In this document: piece after piece, positions 10,076 through 20,820 of the stretch
How the letters are laid out: each line of letters begins with the position of its first letter
Numbering within the stretch: position 1 is the first letter of the stretch
Origin: Alligator mississippiensis
Taxonomy: Eukaryota > Chordata > Crocodylia > Alligatoridae
DNA length: 64,000 nt
Assembly (NCBI RefSeq): GCF_030867095.1
Contig: NC_081828.1
Span: 215,977,978-216,041,977, forward strand
Direction of reading: 5' to 3'
Translations under genes and position numbers: made by a program
The notes under the pieces: model-generated
Told to the model about the DNA's origin: nothing
The model's input: only the letters and a program-made list of their open reading frames with translations
Databases searched by the model: none

Positions 10076-11757
10076 CCCAGCAGACCCGCAAACCTTTTGC
10101 AGCAATCTGTACCAGCACAGCTGACTCGCCTCCCACCCACAGGGACCTTGTAAATCGCCCCTCGTAAATCGAACGACCTCTGCATTGTCAACATTTATCT
10201 TGCAAATCGAATGACATCTGCATTGTCGTTCCAGCACCGTCATGATGCAGAAGAGGGGATTTAGGATCGTTTTCCCCCTCTCATGCTGGGCATTTCCATT
10301 CTATCCCACGAAGCTGTCTGGGATGTAATGAGGTCAGGATTTATCCCATAATTTAGCATAATAGGAAAGAGGTAGATGATCATCCCTGGTGCAGTGGAAG
10401 TCATTAATACTCCACCCACAGTGATTTCTGTACTCCTTGTTCCCAAGACAGGGAGGCCTATCAGTTCCTGTAGCTACCTGAGGCAGAGGACGTTGAGATT
10501 TCATGACCCCACACAGGCATAAGTCTCTCTTTGCCACTTGCTAATTAGTGTGTTTGGCAGCAGTGATGCTACCCCGTGGAGTGAAAGTCATGTCTGGGTC
10601 TGAGGCGCAGTTACCTGGTTTTGATGGTCCAGGCTGAGTCTCAGGAACTGCAAAGAGATGCACTGAAACTATGGACCACAAGTGGGGTCCACCCAAGTAG
10701 AAGGGATGCTTTTTGTTCGGCTATTGGGGGATCAGAGCTTCTCTTCTACCGAAAAAGCTGGCAGTGGGGGAAAGGGTGAAGAAGGAAAACTTCTTTAGCA
10801 GCCTGGAAGAAGGAGGGAGAAAGACGCAGATAGATTAAGGGGTAACAGGAGAAGCAAGAGAGATGTGTTGTCCGTCACATGATTGCAAAGTTCACGAGCC
10901 ATGGCGGCATAACATCATCCCGGCCCTTTGACATCAATGTTAGCTACAGGAACCAACTTTGCATGGGGTCCATCACGGGATAACGTTACACCCGAGTCGT
11001 TCCAGTGCTGTGGGAGGAGGCACTGGTTTTGCAGTTAGCTTCTCCTCTCCGGAGGCTGCCTGCCTGGTGGAGGTAGGACTGCACAGATGAACAAGCATAT
11101 GCATGTGGATGGACTGGATTGAGCCAACACACCTGAAAAGCAAAGGAAACAGAACAAAACAAAAACTTTGGAAATGCAACAGGTCCAGTTTGGCTGTCCT
11201 AGATTTTTAGCTCCAGAAGGCAACTGCAAACGAGCCCAGACACCCCTTGTTGCGGGTATAACCACCAGATGCAGTTACTGCCAATTGCAAATGTATCCCA
11301 GAGATTTGCAGAGCTGGGTAGATATTTCCCTTCGTATCAGGCCATTTGCATGCTACAATTCAAATGCACAGCTCCTTTTGCAAGAATTTTCACAAAGTGA
11401 TTCCTGATGCTGGGCTTCACTATCCCAAATCACCTCATAATGATTATTTTTAGCGTGGCCCCAGAAACCCCCATGAGAAGGATGGCCTGCATTCACTGAA
11501 AGCCATTAAAACCCCATTGCTTGAGGATACAGAGGAACATATTTTCTGCATTTCCAGTGAGTCTCAGGTCAGGTGGGGGTGTTGGAGCTATCCCATTCCT
11601 CCACTCGGGGGCATTGTCTTAGTCTCTTTTGTACTGTGTGTTGTTCAGGGATCACTCAGAGCCAAGGCTATTTGACCAGCCCCTGAGTTATAACCAACCA
11701 GCAAGGAATGAGTCTCCTGCTTTGGTTTCAGATGGCTCATGCCCGGACCCCTCAAAG
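10076..11757. other. unique sequence with one spaced duplication
   Basis: Apart from the 38-bp-period repeat at 10164-10227, I recognise nothing. The many small open frames on both strands are not supported by any motif. Confidence 0.45.
10164..10227. repeat. direct repeat, 26-bp unit, period 38
   Basis: The unit GTAAATCGAACGACCTCTGC + ATTGTC at 10164-10189 recurs at 10202-10227 with three substitutions. A third partial copy of its first eight bases lies at 10150-10157. This could be a decayed minisatellite. Confidence 0.8.
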
Positions 11758-11942
11758 CAGGGTTGGCCAACCCACATGGGCAGCCTCCATGGCAGGTTGT
11801 GGAGGGAGCAGGGAGAACAGCAGTAGAGGAAATAGAAAGCAGAGCAGCAGATTGGGCAGGAAGAGGAAACCAGAGCAATGGATTGGGCGGGTGTGGGGCT
11901 TACCTTGTGGTGCAGCTGCCAAAAAAAGGTTGGCCCCTACCA
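11758..11942. mobile_element. non-autonomous hAT-like element, short copy
   Basis: It starts CAGGGTTGGCCAACCC and ends AAAAGGTTGGCCCCTACCA. Flanking octamers CCTCAAAG (11750-11757) and TCTTAAAG (11943-11950) agree at 6 of 8 positions, both differences being transitions, as expected of an old 8-bp hAT target duplication. The interior has repeated CAGCAGATTGGGCAGG-like units. It is related to the longer copy at 58830-59118. Confidence 0.75.
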
Positions 11943-11950
11943 TCTTAAAG

Positions 11951-12769
11951 GCACCGTTTCCTATTCAGGCTGGTCCTTGAAACCCCATCATTCCCAAAGG
12001 ATCATCCTTGCACTTTCCACTGGAGTCATTTTCTCAGGCCTCCGGTTACTGCGGTGGTTTTACCTATTAAACATCCCATACAGGTTCAAACTCTGTCATG
12101 GGTGTCTCCTTCTCCAGCTGTCTTTGATTAGGTAGAAACGTAGACACAGTCAATGCTCAGCAAATCGGCCAGAAATCCCCAGCTCCCCACTGCCACGGAT
12201 GCCTCCACTCCTGGCTGCTCTCCGGCCTGTTGGCTTCTCGCAGGCAGCTGTGCTGAAGACTTTCCCTTCCGAATGGCACCGTCTCATTGTGTATTTTGGC
12301 AAGCCCACAGCTGCAGATCGAGAGACGTGTCGGGAGCCTGGGTTTGCATTTCCCCCTGGAAGCCGTAGGGCCGGATACCCAGAGTCGGACCTCTCAGCTA
12401 GGGCTCAAGGCACAGGATAGAAAAAGCTCACTCTGGGGATCCTCCCAGCCCACAGCAGCCTCTTGGAGGGAGTTGAATTAGAGCAGTTTGGAGGCTGCTC
12501 TGACTTCCTCGGTCTGCAAACAGCCCCTTCCTTCCAGCCATGCCCCTTTCCTGTGAGCACTCCTCGCTCTCTGCAAGCCAGCAGGAGGAAGTGGAAAAAT
12601 ATATGCGACTCTCTACTGTTTCATCAGACTCATTTCTATTCATTTTAAGCTACAGCAACATGCCTACCCCACCCCCACAGCCCAAGGCTTTCTCTCCCTT
12701 TAAAGAAGGTCTTTTAATAATACCACTGGGCTGTCAAACCCACCGTCCTCACGCTGGCTAATTTCCTTA
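11951..12769. other. unique sequence, nothing recognised
   Basis: No repeat signature is visible. Open frames on both strands are short and unsupported. Confidence 0.4.
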
Positions 12770-13250
12770 TGACATAAGTAAGAGCAGGCCTCTGAAATGT
12801 GTCCAGAAATCTGCCTTCAGGTTCCTATCTATATTGTTGTAATGGATTGCTGAGTTTTTGATTTATTATTCCAAAACGTCTGGCCAATATAAATGTTTCC
12901 TTTCCTTAAAGCTCACAAAGATTTGCCATAGGCCTACAACGAATATTCCAATCTGACCACATCAATGAGATGGCCATAAATTACACGAGGACTCATAAAA
13001 CCCAGTTGCCGGTATACGTTGCTGCTTCTACTTTCATATTGTTCATGTGACTCACAGTCCAGGCTTTATCGGGTGGTGAGCACCGCAGCTCAGAATTGCC
13101 AGCGAGAAATGTCAAAACCAGCAAGGCGTTTCTTGACCTTTAATGACTAACGACAGTCGAGTTTTTACCCCATTTCACTAGTCTACAATCTAAGCTCTTG
13201 AATTCGAGCCCTAGGAGGTTAGCTCATCAGATAGCAAATTATTGCCATTG
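12770..13250. other. repeat-free AT-rich block, candidate conserved non-coding element
   Basis: The interval has no transposon signature and no open frame, an even AT-rich composition, and several homeobox-like TAATTA/ATAAAT strings. It resembles developmental-gene enhancers in texture only. This is a guess about class, not an identification. Confidence 0.25.
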
Positions 13251-13737
13251 CTGGGAATGGGGGGTCTTCCCCAAGCACAGGATATTTGTCCCTCTGAAAG
13301 GTCATCCCTTGGAGACTTGATTTCTCCAGTTGCTTAACATCATCCTAAGTATTTTTGTGACAGTGGAAACTGTCGCCGTTTCCTGGCTACTCGGTGCACC
13401 TGGGTGGGATCAAACTAACAGCAGGCTCGTGCACACCTTAATCCCACATACTTTCCAATTTGGGGGACAGGAAGGACTTTGCTGACAGATGAGCCAGAGT
13501 TGCCTGTCTGTGCCGGGGTGGATTTTGCTCTTTATGATCTTTGTGGCTAAGTCAGGGGATATTTGTTTTTTTTACAATCCTAGCATCTGAAATCGAGTGT
13601 TTTCCTTTTTATTCTAACTCATTTTCTAGCCCTCGTGGTTGCTGGACACAGTGTGGGAATGTGATGGTGGTACCACCTTGAAGGACTTGAAAGGAGCAGT
13701 GGCGAACCTTCTACGTAGGTCTCACTTCCTTCGTCTT
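13251..13737. other. unique sequence, nothing recognised
   Basis: No feature could be supported. Confidence 0.4.
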
Positions 13738-13825
13738 TGTGATGTCTTGGGGTTGGAAGGGACCTCAGGGGTTACCTGACCCAACCCCCTGCACAAACGC
13801 AGAGGCAGTCACAACCCTACTAAAT
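13738..13825 (-). mobile_element. old CR1 3' tail fragment
   Basis: 'Ggggttggaagggacctcagggg' followed by 'cccaaccccctgcacaaacgcaga' is a diverged reverse-strand CR1 tail. The terminal repeat is lost. Confidence 0.72.
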
Positions 13826-14182
13826 GCAAGGGGTCATGCTGAGTCTTCCAGGATAGTGCAATTGGAATTTATAATGTTAAAGCAACATAGAAAATAAAAT
13901 CAGCAACTTCCCCATTGCATCAGGAACTTCTCTGCCCCCCTGTTGATATCACGGAAGCAGAACCAATAGGAAGAATGGCAAAAAAACCCATTTTGATCCC
14001 CGCTATGGATCATCCGAGGGAAACGTCATGGGTTAGGACCAAGCTATTTCACCAGTGAGCCCTTTTTTCTGTATGCCTTGGGCCACAGGTGGAAACAGTA
14101 GGTGTCCTGAAGCTGGCACGCTTTCGTCCCACCTCCAGGATTGAAGGGAGAAGATTTCCACTCCCATTTTTGTGGCTAAGGT
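13826..14182. other. unique sequence, nothing recognised
   Basis: No repeat or coding signal was seen between the two CR1 fragments. Confidence 0.4.
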
Positions 14183-14718
14183 CATAGAATCACAGACAAT
14201 GAGGGTGGAAGGGATCCCAGGAGGTCACATCTAGTCCAACCCCCTGCTCCAAGCAGGACCAGCCCCAACTGCATCATCCCAGCTAGGGCTTTGTCTAGCC
14301 GGGTCCTCAATAAATGGAGATGCCATCACCTCTCTGGGTAACCCATTCCAGTGTTTTACTACCCTCTTTGTGAGAAAATTCTTCCTAATATCCAACCTCA
14401 ACTTCCCTTGCTGCAACTGGAGATCATTGTTGCTTGCCCTGTCATCTGCCCCCACTGAGAACAGCCCAGCCCCATCCTCTTTCAAGCTGCCCTTCAGGTA
14501 GTTGAAGGCTGCTATTCAATCCCCCTCAGTCTTCTCTTCTGCAGACTACATCAGCCCAGTGCCCTCAGCCTCCCCTCACCAGTCATGTCTCCCAGCCCCA
14601 CAACCATTTTCATTGCCCTCCGCTGGACTCTCTCCAATGTGTCCGCATCCTTTCTGTAGCGGGGGCCCAAAACTGGACACAGGACTCCAGATGTGGTCTC
14701 ATCTGTGTTCACTAGGTC
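14183..14718 (-). mobile_element. CR1 LINE 3' end, about 535 bp
   Basis: It is continuous in reverse orientation from the terminal 'tcatagaatcacagacaatg' to a point upstream of the ORF2 block encoding 'SWPxxxxRKDADxLERV' (around 14620-14690). The reverse frame includes KEDGAGLFSVGADDRASNND and LDIRKNFLTKRVVKHWNGLP. Stops and substitutions make it non-functional. Confidence 0.93.
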
Positions 14719-14821
14719 CATCTCCTATTCTTAGCCTTGTTTTACAGAGGAGAAATATTGCTAAGGTGCAAAAAAAAAACCAGAACTGAGGTCCAAGCTA
14801 CCTTGAGGATGCAAAAATTTG

Positions 14822-15012
14822 CATGATCAAAGACCAAGAGAGCAAGCCTTACGAGGAGAGGATGAGGGACATGGGACTCTTCAGTGGGGAGAAGCACAGG
14901 CTCAGAGGGGACCCCAGCATATTTCCTGCCTATGGCAGCGGGGCTGGACTTGATGGTCTCGCAAGGTCCCTTCCAGCCCTTAAGTCTATGAATCTCTATG
15001 AATCTATTAATT
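14822..15012 (+). mobile_element. CR1 LINE fragment with internal deletion
   Basis: It begins with ORF2 sequence for the 'KPYEERMRDMGLFSGEKHRLRGD' block. It then jumps at about 14918 straight to the 3' tail (tttcctgcctatggcagcgg, ggctggacttgatggtctcg) and ends in two TCTATGAAT units. Roughly 200 bp that lie between these parts in complete copies are missing. Confidence 0.85.
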
Positions 15013-15474
15013 AAGTGGCTGGAGGGGAGGTGATAGTATACAGAAGGGCTGGTCCAGAAGGGACTTCCTTAGATTCGCTTGACCACAAGGAGCAGATTTA
15101 GACTTGGAGTTGCCTTCCCATCAGCTCACAATAAGGACCCTTAAGAGCCCATGGGGTCTACCCTGGCCCCGGGTCTATGTTCAGGAAAGGAAATAGGGCT
15201 CCCCACACACAACCCTCTCCAAATCAGGTGGTGAGGTGTGGGCCTGGGGGGACAGAAAATAGGTCCATATCCTGACCTGTTGACCAGGAAAGCTAAGCCA
15301 GCACATGGCCGGCAGAGCAATAATTTATTGCTGCTGGAGGATGTGTATTCTTTACATGTGATGAGCACTTCCTCACATGAGTCCCATTGAAGACAACCGA
15401 GGGGGACCATTATCCCATGTGGCTAAAAGGATCTACACCCTGGCCACACGTTCCTACCACCATGGAAAAAGGAG
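15013..15474. other. unique sequence, nothing recognised
   Basis: The reverse-strand open frame at 15141-15410 has no recognisable motif. Confidence 0.4.
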
Positions 15475-15590
15475 AATCATAGAGAAGTCAGGCTGGAAGG
15501 GACCCCCAAAGGCCACCTAGTCCAACCTCCTGCCCGAGGCAAGACCATCCCTATCCAAACCATCTTATCCAAATGCATGGTCTGATCTAC
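15475..15590 (-). mobile_element. CR1 3' tail fragment
   Basis: 'Aatcatagagaagtcaggctgg' then 'cacctagtccaacctcctgcc' and 'accatccctatccaaacc' form a reverse-strand CR1 tail of a subfamily different from the 'gctccaagcaggacc' type. Confidence 0.85.
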
Positions 15591-16273
15591 TAGCAGGTTG
15601 TAATGAAAGAAAACAGACTGTAAAGACCACCCACATCCCAATTCATTACAGCGTGGAAGTGAGCTGGGTGATTTCTCACAGTGTTTTCTCTTTGGGGGTC
15701 TTCATGGGGTCCCTTGTAGAAAGCACCCCTGGCTCCGGGCTGTTCCTAAAGGCACAGTCATACCCAGCAAGATTGGTGTTGGAGCGTCTTCTGGAAGAAA
15801 CAAGTGTCTGCTCTGGCTGCCTTGTCTCTTGTTTAACACTGGTATCAAAGGTGGGTGAGTCATGAGCCTGTCCGATCCTTACAGAAAACAGATTTTTCCA
15901 CGAAGAGAAATGACTCGGGGTCTCTGCCTCTCATTCAGGATGGTAGGCACTAAACAGAGAATGGGGACATCACCCTATAGGCACCCAAAATGCAAATGGC
16001 ATGCAAAGCCAAGCCAATCCTCCTGCCAAAATCAGCAGAAATTGCATGACCACATTATTGCACCAGCTATTCCACTGGTATAACAGAAGCAAAGATCAAT
16101 GCACTGGTTTTAAAGAGCGTATAGAGGCTGTTTTGGATGAGAAGGACAAGCCTCATTACTTCTCTGCGAAACAGTAGAAGATGCTGATCATGTTGTTCTG
16201 TTACTTGGTCTTCATTGCAGGTGAGGAACTTCAGAGCCAAATGCAATGCTGGATGGCTTGCTGGTCAACACTG
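15591..16273. other. unique sequence, nothing recognised
   Basis: A 70-codon plus-strand frame lies at 15653-15865 without known motifs. No repeat signature is visible. Confidence 0.4.
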
Positions 16274-16476
16274 CTATAGATTCATAGATTTTAGGGTCTG
16301 GAAGGGACCTCTCAAGATCATCAGGTGCAGCCACCCCGCTCTTGGGAAGGAAAGACTTCTGGCGTCAAATGACCCCAGCAAGGTGAGCATCCAGACATTT
16401 TTTGAAGACATCCAGAGTAGGTGATTGTACCACCTTTGGGGGGATCCATTCCAGACCCTGGACACTTGAGTTGTAA
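16274..16476 (-). mobile_element. CR1 3' end, 'ttagggtctgg' subfamily
   Basis: It starts 'tagattcatagattttagggtctggaaggg' and passes through the reverse complement of the coding block for 'VVQSPTLDVFKKCLDAHLAG' (16375-16440). It ends before the 'RLDVRKNLF' block. The 23266-23640 copy belongs to the same subfamily. Confidence 0.9.
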
Positions 16477-16879
16477 GAGCCAGACTTTTAAACTTGGGTG
16501 TCCAAGTTGGGTGCGTATGGGCCAGATTCCAACCTTGGGCCTAGATTCTGCTCTGCTTTTGTGTGATGCAGCACCTTCCTCCAGAAACATCTCCATTCAT
16601 TTCAATGGGGCTACCGCCCTTTTGAGAATGCTTGTCAATATAAGGGATCTGTCCCTTAATATTCACACAGGTCTGTGCAGAGGAGGCTGTATTACAGCAA
16701 CGTGAGGAGCACTGCACTGCTCAGCTCCCCAAATGGAAAGGTGAGAGTGGTGTTTTCTAAAGAGAGCGAACAAAAGGGAGGTGAAACTACAGAGTGGTCT
16801 TGTGATTGCTCTCAAGCCAGAGACAGCCTTGCAATCCTGGAGGGTTGTTGCTTCTTCTTTTGTATGATGGACTTGCAGC
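16477..16879. other. unique sequence, nothing recognised
   Basis: Sequence between a CR1 tail and the LINE fragment. No motif was recognised. Confidence 0.4.
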
Positions 16880-17815
16880 AACAATTGTAAGTCCAGTTTA
16901 AGGTTAGTTAACCTTAATGTTCTTGAGGAAAGGGAGTGTATCTCTGCAATGTCACCATCAAATTTGTATAGTGGGCAGAGTATTGTTATGTGCTCCATCA
17001 TTTGATCAGGATTGCCACGGTCACATTCTGCAGGATGATTAATACTCCATCTGTGCATTGAGTGACCGCAGCGGCTGTGCCCGGTTTGGATCCAATTTAA
17101 TAGCTTCCATGTTTTTTTGCAGAAGGTCAAAACCAGGAGGCTTTATTGTTGGGCCAGAAAGTAGATGTTTGTTGCAAATGGTGGTTTCGTTCCACATTTT
17201 CCTCCAAGCTGCTGCACTGTCATGTCCTACAAGGGCTTGTACACAAGTCCACAAAGGCTTCCAGGAGACCAAGCAGTGATCTGGGAGGTTCTTTAAATCT
17301 CTATGGACGGGGAGGTTTGGGTTGTCATTCACGCAGACAATTTTTCTGGATGTAGCTTTGTCGCGGCGAATGTCTGGAGGAGCAATGTTGGCCAGTGCTG
17401 GTAACCATTGAATTAGTGTAATTTTTGAGGTTCTGGTCATGGCACACATTGCAGAATTTAGCTGGACATCCATGTATTTGGTATGAGGGCTAGCAGCCCA
17501 GACAGGTGCACAGTACTCAGCCGTTGAGAAGACCAAAGCCATAGAAGAGGTACAAAGTACTCCCGCGGTGGCAACCCAGCTCGTTCCGAGTGTTCACACC
17601 ATGTTCACCCAACTCATGGTCTTCACAGCTATTTTTCAGCGATGATTATGAAAGGTTAAGATGAGGTTGAGTGTCACACCTAGGTAGCACGGAGTTGGAT
17701 CATGTTGCCATTATTCCCAACAAAAGGTGACGTTGAGATGAACATGTGCATTGTGGTTGTTGAGGTGAAACGCTGGAGGCCTAATAAGAGGTTGATAGCT
17801 GAGACAACACAACAC
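16880..17815 (-). mobile_element. LINE ORF2 fragment with AEYCAPVW block, reverse strand
   Basis: On the reverse strand several frames together carry, in order: FHLNNHNAH.HLNVTFC (17710-17790), YLGVTLNLILTFHNH, LGTSWVATAG (about 17565), then a long frame 17542-17039. That frame contains FSTAEYCAPVWAASPHTKYMD, VQLNSAMCAMTRT, QWLPALANIAPP and PPGFDLLQKNMEAIKLD. A frameshift near 17100 leads into RTGHSRC-like sequence, CDRGNPDQMMEHITILCPLY and the C-terminal leucine-rich end. This order matches the region after the reverse transcriptase thumb in a non-LTR family often annotated as jockey/BS-like polymerase: a C-x-C-G..Q-H-C zinc-knuckle-like end. It is not CR1, whose equivalent block reads LEYCVQFWAPHF. 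The copy is dead (frameshifts, stops). I do not assign the clade with confidence. Confidence 0.75.
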
Positions 17816-20208
17816 TAGTGGACAGCTCAGAATTAACCCCTGACAATGCAAATAGAGATGTCCAAGCAGTGGGATGCAGCCAGTACAGACAGGAGCTAAT
17901 GGAGAACAGACAATGTCCTGATGCTGCAGACGATGCCTTGGAGAAGCCAAACCCTCCAGGAAACAAGACCTGGTGCAGAGGGGCACACAGCGCTCAAAGG
18001 AGCACAGGCTGCAGCCAACACCATGAGCCAAAACGATGGCTGGTATTGGGAACAACGAGGGAAGAGATGCAATGGGCTGCCTCCCTTTGCAAGTGTGTTT
18101 AAGGTAGCTTTGCACCCTGATACCATGTTGGTACTTAAGAGAAATCATGCGAGGTGTATAAGTAACCTGATTTTAAATTAAATTATCCAGCAAGAGCCCA
18201 GACCTTCTGAGATGGAGAGAGAAGTCTGATTTTTGTACCCATTTATGGTCCTCTTTTGCCCAAGTCGTGGTGGGTCAGCTCCTCCATGAGCATCGTTCCA
18301 CTGCTTTCACCCAGAAACAGGATTTGTCTTAAAGTGTTTCAATGGGGCATACGTAGTACCTTGCCTGGCACGGGTCCTCGGCACAGGGGCACGTTTCACT
18401 CTCTGCGACTAGCATCCAATTGTTTTAAACCCAGTGACAAAGAAATCGGAGGTTTGCCACGAGCTGTTACAGAGAGAAAGGAGAGGATGCCTTGTACTCT
18501 GGCTGTTTCATGTGCAAACTCCTACAGAGCGTGCAGACCTCACGGCAGTCGGGCATGGCTGACCCCGCTCCCTCCTTTCCAGCATGTTGAAGTCCTATGA
18601 AGCACTTGTCCTACCCACCAGGAATCTGTGGGTTGATGTAATTGCTTTCCCTGCACCCCACAACCATTCCCAGAGCCCTCCTTGACCCCATTAAAAAAAA
18701 GAGAGAGAGAAGTGTGGGACCAGATCCATTTCCCAGAGTTTCCGCCAGAAACGTGAGCCCTTTCTTCTGCCCAGGACCTGACCTTGACTGAACGGTTGTT
18801 AACACCGAGCCAAAGCATCTCTGATCCCTTTTTCTTCACTTCCCCTAGCTCTCTTCCATGTGCCCGGCTCCGTAATCTTAACTCCAGCCCTGAGGTTGTC
18901 TCCACCCCCAACAATTCACAAACAATATAGCGCGCCAGATCCTTAGCAGGCATCAGTTGACTTACCTCCACAGGCCTCGAAGGGGCCCAGCTGATTTCTA
19001 CCAGCTGTGGATTTACCCTCATTGATTTCCATGGGATTAGGCTGATTTCCATGGGTTTGGGATTTGGCTTAGTACCTTGAAAGCCCCTGGCTTGTTTTGC
19101 AGTAGTGCACTCAGCCGCGTTCCTTGGCTCCGGTCACATCCCAGTCTTCTCTGGAAGCTCTTCCTGCAACCTCAGCCAGCGGTGCTAGGGTCAGAAAAAA
19201 GCAGGGTATAATCATGAAAACAACTAGTTTGGGGGCTGTGCTGTATATAGGAGCTTAATCCTCCTACTCAAAATTGCTTTCCAAGTCTTTTCCCAGGGAC
19301 TCTCGGATTTCTGCAGACGAGAGCTTCCGTTCCTTCGAAGACTCCTCTACATGCAGGAGGCTAATCCTCCTTCCCCTTTTACAATCCCTTCTCTTCATTT
19401 GGGCCCCAATCCAAAGCCCGGTGAAGTTAACGGGAGTCTTTCCATTGCCTTCCAAAAGTTTTGCATTATGGCCTAAATGTGCTCTCTCTCCTCTGCCCTC
19501 CCTCACTGAACCATACATTTTCTCCCATTGCCTGGCATAATTAACCAGTGTTGACCTCTACATTTTCGTGAAATGGGGTCTCGTATGGAGATGAGAAAAA
19601 AAATCTAAAAAGAAATAAAAAGAAGCAATCAGCCTTTACAAGGCAGCTGAGAAGTGTGCTGGCTTTTATTTTTATTGCTGCTATATTTGTGTTGCAAGCT
19701 TGCATGGAAATCACTGTTTAGCCCAAGGTCATTTTTAGGACAATGGCAGTTTGCCAGGCTTGCCCGCCCCACTCCATGGGCTTCAGATGGTTTTCTCCCA
19801 GATGTGTGAGCTGTGTTCAGGTTATTTGCCCCTCCTGAGCTGAATCTCATTGCACTGTTTTCTCTCCATACGAGATGCTCCCTGATCTCTGGAGTGTTTT
19901 CCTTTCCTCTCCGACCTTGCAGCACTTCCCACTCTGGGGTGATCTGCGCATGTGGTGACCTGACTTGCTCCTGATGGGTAACTAAGGTACTAAAGAAACT
20001 TAGAGGTAGCAGCAACCACTATGGTCTGAATCCTGAACCAATTAGACCAGCATTGGGCACAGGTACTATCTCACTAACCAATATAAACCAACCACGTGCA
20101 AATTTAGGCTGGAAATTAGAAGGTTTCTTACCATCAGGGATAGGGACAGAAATTGGACATAAACTGGTATAAGTGATCAGAAACAGGAACCAGTTCCAAT
20201 CTATAACA
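17816..20208. other. unique sequence, nothing recognised
   Basis: About 2.4 kb without transposon tails. The 170-codon reverse frame at 18540-19052 and the plus frames near 18256 and 19274 have no motif I recognise. A short GA tract lies near 18702. Exons of an unknown gene cannot be excluded. Confidence 0.4.
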
Positions 20209-20660
20209 CAACAGAAGTTCAGTGCACATAAACCGCTTTCGAAATGGCTGAAACTGGTTTAAGATAAACCTGGATAGATGGATATAGTATCAGACCTAAC
20301 TGATTTAGGTTAAATTGGTTTATTGAACTTCTGTCCTAGATCCCCTCTAGATTCAGGTTAACTCTCAGTCTCCCAGCATCCCAGAATGCTTTGCAACCCC
20401 ACTCTACAAACCCTCCCCCCTCGCAGGGTGGTGGGCTAGCTCTGGCCCAAGCTGTCTGCTCCAGCCAAGCAGGGAAGTGTGCTCTAGCACCCCCTGGCTT
20501 CTGGTCTGGGCCACTGCAGGCACACAGATGCATTTCCAGAATCAAAAGTGAATGTGTGTTCATTCGCTTATTGGTTCAATCTACACAGTTTAGACTAACC
20601 TGTGGATATTGAATTGATTCACCCTCAGGCTTTTTGACTGTCTGTACTTAGCTCAGAAAA
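20209..20660. mobile_element. putative unclassified repeat with inverted ends
   Basis: ACAGAAGTTCAGTGCACATAAACC at its start (20209-20232) is complemented, with a 6-bp gap, by GGTTTATTGAACTTCTGT (20318-20335). Between and after these are repeated AACTGGTTTAAG/GGTTAA motifs. A GC-rich middle (20390-20520) and a second AT-rich arm to about 20660 ('tttagactaacctgtggat') follow. The layout resembles the fold-back repeats elsewhere in the window. The class and exact borders are uncertain. Confidence 0.4.
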
Positions 20661-20820
20661 GCAAGGTCCAACAATAGTGAAATGGAGGCAAAAATCCTAA
20701 GTACTTTTGAGAGAGAGTTTGATAAGTTCATGACTATATTTATATGATGGGGTTGTCTGTCATAGCAGGGGAGTGAACTCAGTGACCCAGGAAGTTCCTC
20801 TTAAGTGCTATGTTCCTCCC
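20661..20820 (+). mobile_element. very old CR1-like 3' fragment
   Basis: 'Gagagagagtttgataagttcatg' is close to the LINE C-terminal coding phrase for 'FERxFDKFM'. It is followed by 'gggagtgaactcagtgacccagg' in the place of the CR1 'ggactcgatgacc' tail box. It is weakly supported. Confidence 0.45.

Noticed and set aside
18540..19052. 170-codon reverse-strand frame
   Set aside because: No recognisable family, no splice or promoter context, and composition typical of random frames in CpG-poor DNA.
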